A DNA stretch of 37,459 bases from CAZQRP01 sp964596125. Lineage in GTDB: Bacteria; Chloroflexota; Dehalococcoidia; GIF9; UBA5629. Under the pieces are notes generated by a model. The model worked only from the letters and a program-made list of their open reading frames with translations. It did not search any database and was not told where the DNA came from. The position numbers were made by a program, and so were the translations under genes. The stretch lies in contig CAZQRP010000029.1 of the NCBI GenBank assembly GCA_964596125.1, positions 1 through 37,459 on the forward strand. Reading direction: 5' to 3'. Position 1 is the stretch's first letter, and each line of letters opens with the position of its first letter. Positions 31,773-37,459 of this stretch are shown in pieces.

Positions 31773-34037
31773 ATGAAACAGGGGCCAAAAATCATTGCCT
31801 GGTTTGATGAAATAACAAAACATGACATTGCCTTGGCAGGCGGTAAAGGAGCAAATTTAGGTGAAATGGCACAAGCCCAGATCCCTGTACCGCTAGGCTT
31901 TATAGTAACTGCTGATGCCTATTTTCACTTCTTAAAGGTGACAAAGCTCAATGATGATATCAAACATTACCTTAGTGATCTGGACGTTAATGATAGTAGC
32001 AAGCTGCAGGAAGTCTCCAACATAATCAAGAATAAAATTTCTAGTGCTCGCTTACCTCAGAATATTGTAAGTAGCATTAAAGAAGCTTATCATAGCCTGG
32101 GTGGCGGTCTGGTGGCAGTTCGCTCATCAGCAACGGCCGAAGATTTACCCGATGCGTCTTTTGCAGGTCAACAAAGCACTTTTCTTAATATCCAAGGTGA
32201 CGACGCAGTGGTAAAGGCAGTACAGAATTGTTGGGCCTCCTTGTTCGAGTCCAGAGCAATATTCTATAGGCATGAGCACAATTTTGACCACTTCAAGGTA
32301 GGCATCGCCGTACCAGTGCAAATTATGGTACAGTCGGAGGTATCAGGAGTACTTTTCACCGTGGAACCGTTGAGCAGTGACAAGACAAAGATACTAATAG
32401 AAGCAATTTACGGACTGGGTGAGCTTATTGTTTCGGGCGATGTCACTCCAGATCTTTATCTCCTGGACAAAGACACATTCAGTATAATCGATAAGAAAGT
32501 AAGAAAGCAAGAGTTGCAGCTAATAAGGAACGTGGATGTTTCGTCCGGCAAGTCAGAGACTAATCTTAAGCTACCTGTTCCGGCAAAACGACAGAACCTC
32601 CAGAAGCTAACAGACGAAGACATTATTGCACTTGCTAAACTGGGCAAAACTATTGAGGACCTGTACCACGCCCCCCAGGATATTGAATGGGCGAAGCAAG
32701 ATAAAAAGCTGTTTGTCGTACAAACCAGGCCCGTAACTACTTTAAAAGAAAAAGGAGATTTAGAAGCGCTTCCTCAAATCGAAGCTGACGCCCTTTTAAT
32801 CGGCGTAGCAGCCAGTCCTGGAATAGCTGTTGGCACGGTTAAAATCGTGCCCAAGTCTTCTCAAATCGATAAAGTTGAAGATGGGGACATTCTGGTAGCA
32901 GAAATGACAACACCCGATTTTGTACCGGCAATGAAACGAGCTGTAGCGATAGTAACAGACCGCGGCGGCAGAACCGCCCACGCAGCAATTGTAAGCCGTG
33001 AGTTAGGCATTCCTTGTGTCGTTGGTACAGAAGAAGCAACTAAAGCTCTCAGCGATGGACAAGAAATCACCGTGGATGGCTACGCTGGACGAGTCTATGC
33101 AGGTAGAGTGGCGGAGGAAAGAAAAGCAGCCCCAGCCGTTTATACTGGGGAACGAATAAAAACACGGACTAAAGTGTATGTTAATTTAGCTGAGCCAGAG
33201 CTGGCTGAGACTGTTGCAGCGAGGAATGTGGATGGAGTTGGGCTGCTAAGGGCTGAGTTTATAATCGCTCATCAGATAGGCGGGCATCCGCGATTTATGC
33301 TTCACGAAGGGAAAGGAGCACAGTTTATAGAATTGTTATCTCGAGGCATCGCCACGTTTACCAAGGCTTTTTACCCCCGTCCTGTAGTATATCGGACCAC
33401 CGATTTTAAAACCAATGAATACAGAAACTTACGCGGCGGGGATAAATATGAGGAACTTGAGGAAAATCCAATGATCGGTTACCGTGGCTGCTCTCGATAC
33501 ACACGGGAATTTGAAGTTCTCAGGATGGAAATAGAATCAATTAAAAAAGTACACCAGGACTATGACAATCTATGGGTCATGATCCCTTTCGTCCGTTTTG
33601 TAGATGAAATGGTTAAGATAAAAAGATTTTTTCAAGCAGAGGGATTATACCAATTACCGAATTTCAAACTGTGGATGATGGTTGAGGTGCCATCAAATAT
33701 CTTTCTTATAGATAAGTTCATAGACGTTGGTATCGATGGTATCTCCATCGGTTCAAACGATTTGACCCAGCTTATCCTGGGAATAGACAGGGATAACGCT
33801 AAACTGGCTACCCAGTTTGATGAAAGGAACGAGGCGGTCCTTCAGGCTATAGAGAAAGCCGTTACAGTTTCCTTTAACAAAGGCATTACCTGTTCAATAT
33901 GTGGACAGGCACCTTCAGTCTATCCAGAACTTACCGAGGACCTGGTGAGGTGGGGGATCACGTCTGTTTCCATTAGTCCTGATATGATTGATGAAACAAG
34001 GCGTATAATTGCTGCCGCTGAAGAAAAAATTGGATAA
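31773..34037 (+). CDS. ppsA: Phosphoenolpyruvate synthase
   Basis: A 754-aa PEP synthase that makes PEP from pyruvate, ATP and water, serving gluconeogenesis in an autotrophic or acetate-using anaerobe. Domains in order: ATP-grasp-like domain (GGKGANLGEM, VRSSATAEDLPDASFAGQ), phosphohistidine domain with H403 in GGRTAHAAIVSRELG, and a TIM-barrel PEP domain (VGLLRAEF, ENPMIGYRG, IGSNDLTQLILGIDRD) with C710 in SICGQAPS. Somewhat shorter than the E. coli enzyme (792 aa). Pyruvate phosphate dikinase is less likely given length and motif style. Confidence 0.92.
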   Translation: MKQGPKIIAWFDEITKHDIALAGGKGANLGEMAQAQIPVPLGFIVTADAYFHFLKVTKLNDDIKHYLSDLDVNDSSKLQEVSNIIKNKISSARLPQNIVSSIKEAYHSLGGGLVAVRSSATAEDLPDASFAGQQSTFLNIQGDDAVVKAVQNCWASLFESRAIFYRHEHNFDHFKVGIAVPVQIMVQSEVSGVLFTVEPLSSDKTKILIEAIYGLGELIVSGDVTPDLYLLDKDTFSIIDKKVRKQELQLIRNVDVSSGKSETNLKLPVPAKRQNLQKLTDEDIIALAKLGKTIEDLYHAPQDIEWAKQDKKLFVVQTRPVTTLKEKGDLEALPQIEADALLIGVAASPGIAVGTVKIVPKSSQIDKVEDGDILVAEMTTPDFVPAMKRAVAIVTDRGGRTAHAAIVSRELGIPCVVGTEEATKALSDGQEITVDGYAGRVYAGRVAEERKAAPAVYTGERIKTRTKVYVNLAEPELAETVAARNVDGVGLLRAEFIIAHQIGGHPRFMLHEGKGAQFIELLSRGIATFTKAFYPRPVVYRTTDFKTNEYRNLRGGDKYEELEENPMIGYRGCSRYTREFEVLRMEIESIKKVHQDYDNLWVMIPFVRFVDEMVKIKRFFQAEGLYQLPNFKLWMMVEVPSNIFLIDKFIDVGIDGISIGSNDLTQLILGIDRDNAKLATQFDERNEAVLQAIEKAVTVSFNKGITCSICGQAPSVYPELTEDLVRWGITSVSISPDMIDETRRIIAAAEEKIG

Positions 34038-34082
34038 TTAGAAAATTATAGTAGAATAAGAATTAATAGTTTAAATTCTTTG

Positions 34083-35156
34083 ATGACTGATCTACACATT
34101 CGGCAGCGGACGGAAGAAACTGAAGAGGGTCTTGCCTTTTTTGCATCAAAAAACAGGTTCAGCCGAGGCAGAATTAAGGAAGAAGCCCCTTGTCCAGTAC
34201 GTACTGCTTTTCAGCGTGACCGCGACCGCATTATACATTCCAATGCCTTCCGCCGCCTGAAGCATAAAACCCAGGTCTTTATTGCTCCGTTAGGTGACCA
34301 CTTTGTAACCAGACTTACACACACCCTGGAAGTCTCTCAGATTGCTAGAACAATATCTAGAGCGCTTAACATTAATGAGGATTTAACCGAGGCCATTTCT
34401 TTAGGACATGATTTGGGGCACACCCCCTTCGGTCATGTGGGCGAAGAAGTGTTGAACGTGCTTAACCCTGATGGATTCAGGCATAACGAACAGAGTTTGA
34501 GAGTAGTCGACGTATTAGAAAAATACGGTCAGGGATTAAATCTTACCTGGGAAGTGCGTGACGGCATTCTCAATCACTCAAAGAGTGATATTCATATACT
34601 TGGGGAAGGCTGGGCAGAAGTCAATACTGTTGAAGGTCAGGTCGTAAAGATAGCTGATATTGTTGCTTATATTAACCACGATATCGGAGATGCAATAAGA
34701 GCCGGCGTAATCACTGAGGAAGAATTACCCGAGCCTGCGGTTAAAATTCTCGGTCATTCCTCATCACAACGAATAAACACCTTAGTGCTCGATATTATTA
34801 ACCATACTCTGACCACTACTAATAATGCTAACCGGGAAAATCCCATTGTAGGTATGAGCCCTCAAGTTCTGGAAGTGGCTAATAGCTTGCGTGAGTTTCT
34901 TTTTGACAGAGTGTATAATTCTAATTTAGCTGCCAGTGATAAAGAGAGAGCAAAGGAAATAGTGCATAACCTTTATTTTTACTTTTTACAACATGCTGAG
35001 AAGTTACCAAAGGAGTATAGCCTCCGTAACGACAGCGTGGAGCGAAAAGTGACTGATTATATCGCTGGCATGACCGACCTTTATGCTCAGCATATGGCTG
35101 AAGATATTTCTTCCAAACTACATAAAACCTGGTTTAAAGTAACTAATAGAAGCTAA
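34083..35156 (+). CDS. dgt: dGTPase-like HD-domain triphosphohydrolase
   Basis: A 357-aa HD-superfamily protein like Dgt, which splits dNTPs into nucleosides and triphosphate. The N-terminal RTAFQRDRDRIIHSNAFRRL and KTQVF match the family, then H80 (THTLEVSQIA), H109-D110 with GHTPFGH, and a later D in KIADIVAYINHD. ATG 34083 is chosen over the adjacent TTG 34080; neither has a clear ribosome-binding site. dnaG follows with one base between stop and start, suggesting coupling of dNTP control to replication. Confidence 0.9.
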   Translation: MTDLHIRQRTEETEEGLAFFASKNRFSRGRIKEEAPCPVRTAFQRDRDRIIHSNAFRRLKHKTQVFIAPLGDHFVTRLTHTLEVSQIARTISRALNINEDLTEAISLGHDLGHTPFGHVGEEVLNVLNPDGFRHNEQSLRVVDVLEKYGQGLNLTWEVRDGILNHSKSDIHILGEGWAEVNTVEGQVVKIADIVAYINHDIGDAIRAGVITEEELPEPAVKILGHSSSQRINTLVLDIINHTLTTTNNANRENPIVGMSPQVLEVANSLREFLFDRVYNSNLAASDKERAKEIVHNLYFYFLQHAEKLPKEYSLRNDSVERKVTDYIAGMTDLYAQHMAEDISSKLHKTWFKVTNRS

Positions 35157-35157
35157 A

Positions 35158-36957
35158 ATGAGTATAATAGATGAGATAAAGCAGAGATTGGATATTGTGC
35201 AAGTTGCCTCTGATTATATAACATTACAAAAAGCGGGGCGAAACTTCAAAGCTCTTTGCCCATTTCATGCTGAAAAGACTCCGTCGTTCTTCATCTTTCC
35301 GGAACAGCAGAGCTGGCGATGTTTTGGAGCCTGTGGTTCTGGCGGCGATATTTATTCTTTTATTATGAAAAAGGAAAACCTGGACTTCGGGCAGGCGCTT
35401 CGTCTTTTAGCTGATAAAGCGGGGGTTACCCTGGTAAGCCCCGGATTGCAGGATAAGGAACAGGACAAACGAAGAGACAGGCTCTTCCGAATAAATGAAG
35501 CTACTTCCGCATACTATCATCACTTGCTCCTGAATACTTCGACAGGGGAGAAAGCAAGAAAGTATCTTGATCAACGCGGTCTATCTCCCCAAACAATTGA
35601 CGAGTTCCAATTGGGCTACAGCCGTGACAGTTATGAAGATCTTCGACAGCATTTATTAAACGAGGATTATGCGGAGACAGAACTATTAGATGCCGGCCTG
35701 GTGTTAGAACGGGATGGTGGAGGTAGTTACGATCGATTTCGAAATCGGCTGATGTTTCCTATTCGTGACATCCAGGGCCGTGTTACCGGATTTGGTGCCA
35801 GAGCACTGGATGAGTCTCTACCTAAATACCTGAACTCTCCTCAGACATTGCTATTCGATAAAAGCAGCAGCCTCTACGGGATCGACCGTGCTAAAACGGC
35901 TATCCGGCAAAACAACCTGGCGACCATAATGGAAGGTTATATGGATGTCCTCACAGCCCATCAGCATGGTTGGGAAAACACGGTTGCTTCAATGGGAACA
36001 GCGCTGACTGAAAAGCAGGTGGCTGTGCTGAGAAAATTGACCAGGAATCTGGTGTTTGCTCTCGATGCTGACACCGCAGGGGAAGAAGCTACACTTAGAA
36101 CCGTTGCTACAATTGACATCGAAAGTTATCTCAATGCCGAGGTTAAAGTAATTATACTACCTCAAGGCAAAGATCCGGATGAGGTTATCAGAGATAACCA
36201 GTCGATATGGTCACAACTATTAACAAAGGCCAAACCTATAAACGATTTCATACTCGAAACTATAATAGAAAAAACTGATTTGGGCAGCGCTTACGAGAAG
36301 TCTGTAGCTGTAGATAAACTCTTGCCCGTAATTACAAAAATAGGTGATCCAATCCGACAAGCTCACTATCTTCAGAGACTCGCCCAATTGCTGAAGATCG
36401 ATGAACGGGCTTTAGCAGATAAATTGAGGCAATTCCGGTCTAACGAGAAAAAACGAAGCTTAAACAAAAACTATAGGAATGTTACCATCAGCGAAAGGGC
36501 ATTGTCTGTATCCAATCCTCGCGAGGAATATTGCTTAGCCATGTTACTCCAGTATCCAGAACTCAGATCAGAGTGTACAATGCTATCCCCCGACTATTTT
36601 GAGCGTACTGAAAATCGAGAGTTGTTCCTCCAATGGCAACAAAATCCGGATCCTGAAACGCTTAGAAATAGCCTTAGCACCGCTCTTCATGAGCATCTGA
36701 ACAATCTACTAGCCCAGTCATTGCCAGTCACTCTCAGGGAAAATGAGGAGGAACAACGTCAAGACCTTAATGAATGTATTACTCGCCTACAGGAGAGATG
36801 GCTGCGTAGCCTGGTGGCTAAGAAGGCAGAACTTCTTTCGGAAACCGAGGAGATTACGGAGCAGTTAAATAAGTTGGAAGAACAAGGCATCGAAGAAAGC
36901 AGGCAGCTTAAACAAATTTTTGCTATGCAAAGCCACAGGAGACAACCGAAACAATGA
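35158..36957 (+). CDS. dnaG: DNA primase
   Basis: A 599-aa bacterial primase that makes RNA primers for DNA replication. The zinc-binding domain has C34, H37, C55 and C59 (CPFHAEKTPSF and CFGACGSGG). The catalytic core includes FRNRLMFPIRD, the TOPRIM E259 in EGYMD, and D303/D305 in ALDADTAG. A C-terminal helicase-interacting domain is poorly conserved. It lies directly between dgt and rpoD, the classic macromolecular-synthesis arrangement. Confidence 0.96.
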   Translation: MSIIDEIKQRLDIVQVASDYITLQKAGRNFKALCPFHAEKTPSFFIFPEQQSWRCFGACGSGGDIYSFIMKKENLDFGQALRLLADKAGVTLVSPGLQDKEQDKRRDRLFRINEATSAYYHHLLLNTSTGEKARKYLDQRGLSPQTIDEFQLGYSRDSYEDLRQHLLNEDYAETELLDAGLVLERDGGGSYDRFRNRLMFPIRDIQGRVTGFGARALDESLPKYLNSPQTLLFDKSSSLYGIDRAKTAIRQNNLATIMEGYMDVLTAHQHGWENTVASMGTALTEKQVAVLRKLTRNLVFALDADTAGEEATLRTVATIDIESYLNAEVKVIILPQGKDPDEVIRDNQSIWSQLLTKAKPINDFILETIIEKTDLGSAYEKSVAVDKLLPVITKIGDPIRQAHYLQRLAQLLKIDERALADKLRQFRSNEKKRSLNKNYRNVTISERALSVSNPREEYCLAMLLQYPELRSECTMLSPDYFERTENRELFLQWQQNPDPETLRNSLSTALHEHLNNLLAQSLPVTLRENEEEQRQDLNECITRLQERWLRSLVAKKAELLSETEEITEQLNKLEEQGIEESRQLKQIFAMQSHRRQPKQ

Positions 36958-36972
36958 TGCAGTGGTAAAGAA

Positions 36973-37459
36973 ATGGGAAAAATGAGTTTGCCAAGTGATG
37001 ATGATCTTCTATCCCTCTTTCCTAGCAAGAAGCAGAATGATGGAATAGCTTCTGATGATGTCCTTGACATCGACCATGAAAGCGAGCCTTTTTACCTCAT
37101 TGATGAAGAGGGATCAGAAGAAGACAATACCGTAATTGCTCCCTTTTGGGAAGATGGAGAATCTGTCGATATTGAAGAGGACTTGATCGACAAGCCAGAA
37201 TCAGAAGCCAAGTCTATATTCGACCTCAGAGAAGTAGAGCCCGGTGATCATGAGGCAATCGATGACCCTGTACATGTATATCTTCGTGAAATCGGCAAAG
37301 TCCAGCTTCTTACGGCTAAAGATGAGAAGGTTTTAGCCAGTAAGTTGGAGGAGGCCAAACACCTGAAAAAGATCGAATATCTTTACTTCCAGGAATACAA
37401 TACTTATCCTTCAACCGTGGACATTACAATCTATTTACTACGACATCTACTTGCAGCCC
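36973..37459 (+). CDS. rpoD: RNA polymerase primary sigma factor, 5' part
   Basis: An open frame from ATG 36973 to the window end (162 codons, no stop), 15 nt after dnaG. The first about 95 residues are very acidic, like sigma region 1.1 or its linker. After this comes DDPVHVYLREIGKVQLLTAK, the diagnostic sigma region 1.2. ATG 36982 is an alternative start. The rest lies outside the window. Confidence 0.9.
   Translation, partial: MGKMSLPSDDDLLSLFPSKKQNDGIASDDVLDIDHESEPFYLIDEEGSEEDNTVIAPFWEDGESVDIEEDLIDKPESEAKSIFDLREVEPGDHEAIDDPVHVYLREIGKVQLLTAKDEKVLASKLEEAKHLKKIEYLYFQEYNTYPSTVDITIYLLRHLLAA

Noticed and set aside
1..37459. CRISPR array, insertion sequence or prophage
   Set aside because: No regularly spaced repeats, transposase, integrase or phage genes were seen.

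Overview
The window is a low-to-mid GC bacterial chromosome segment carrying about 33 genes. The housekeeping content (rpsF-ssb-rpsR-rpmH-rnpA-yidD, yidC-jag-ileS, dgt-dnaG-rpoD), the anaerobic redox enzymes and the IleS2-type isoleucyl-tRNA synthetase suggest a strictly anaerobic Chloroflexota member, most likely class Dehalococcoidia. This is inferred from gene content and protein style, not from a database match. No mobile elements, CRISPR arrays, rRNA or tRNA genes were recognised.

Region 1 (1-4170, +) is a pantothenate operon: a P1-family (DmpA-like) peptidase, a Rossmann/DUF2520 protein that is a good candidate for the missing ketopantoate reductase, then panD, panB and panC. A strong sigma-70 promoter (69-97), a leader of about 130 nt and an intrinsic terminator only 8 nt before the first start codon suggest transcription attenuation. 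Region 2 (4171-9657, +) encodes a soluble NuoE/NuoF/NuoG-like formate dehydrogenase with an active-site cysteine.

Region 3 (9658-14533): a minus-strand UbiD-family (prenyl-FMN) decarboxylase is flanked by small ORFs, including a 39-aa one-helix membrane protein with a perfect Shine-Dalgarno. It is divergent from nfnA-nfnB, which interconvert NADH, NADPH and ferredoxin. FDH and Nfn together look like a cytosolic electron-carrier hub. Region 4 (14534-19985, +) holds a thiamine-diphosphate enzyme, a full-length TrpB2-type PLP enzyme and an N-terminally truncated TrpB2 paralog that lacks the catalytic lysine.

Region 5 (19986-22383): a metallo-beta-lactamase-fold hydrolase (-) and an HtrA-like lipoprotein protease (+). 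Region 6 (22405-29963, -) is one tightly packed, often overlapping gene string: rpsF, ssb, rpsR, rpmH, rnpA, yidD, a PQQ-propeller lipoprotein, yidC, jag and ileS, joining ribosome/RNase P genes to membrane-protein insertion. Region 7 (30248-37459, +): a YchF-type GTPase, PEP synthase, a dGTPase-like HD protein, DNA primase and the 5' end of rpoD, which runs off the window.
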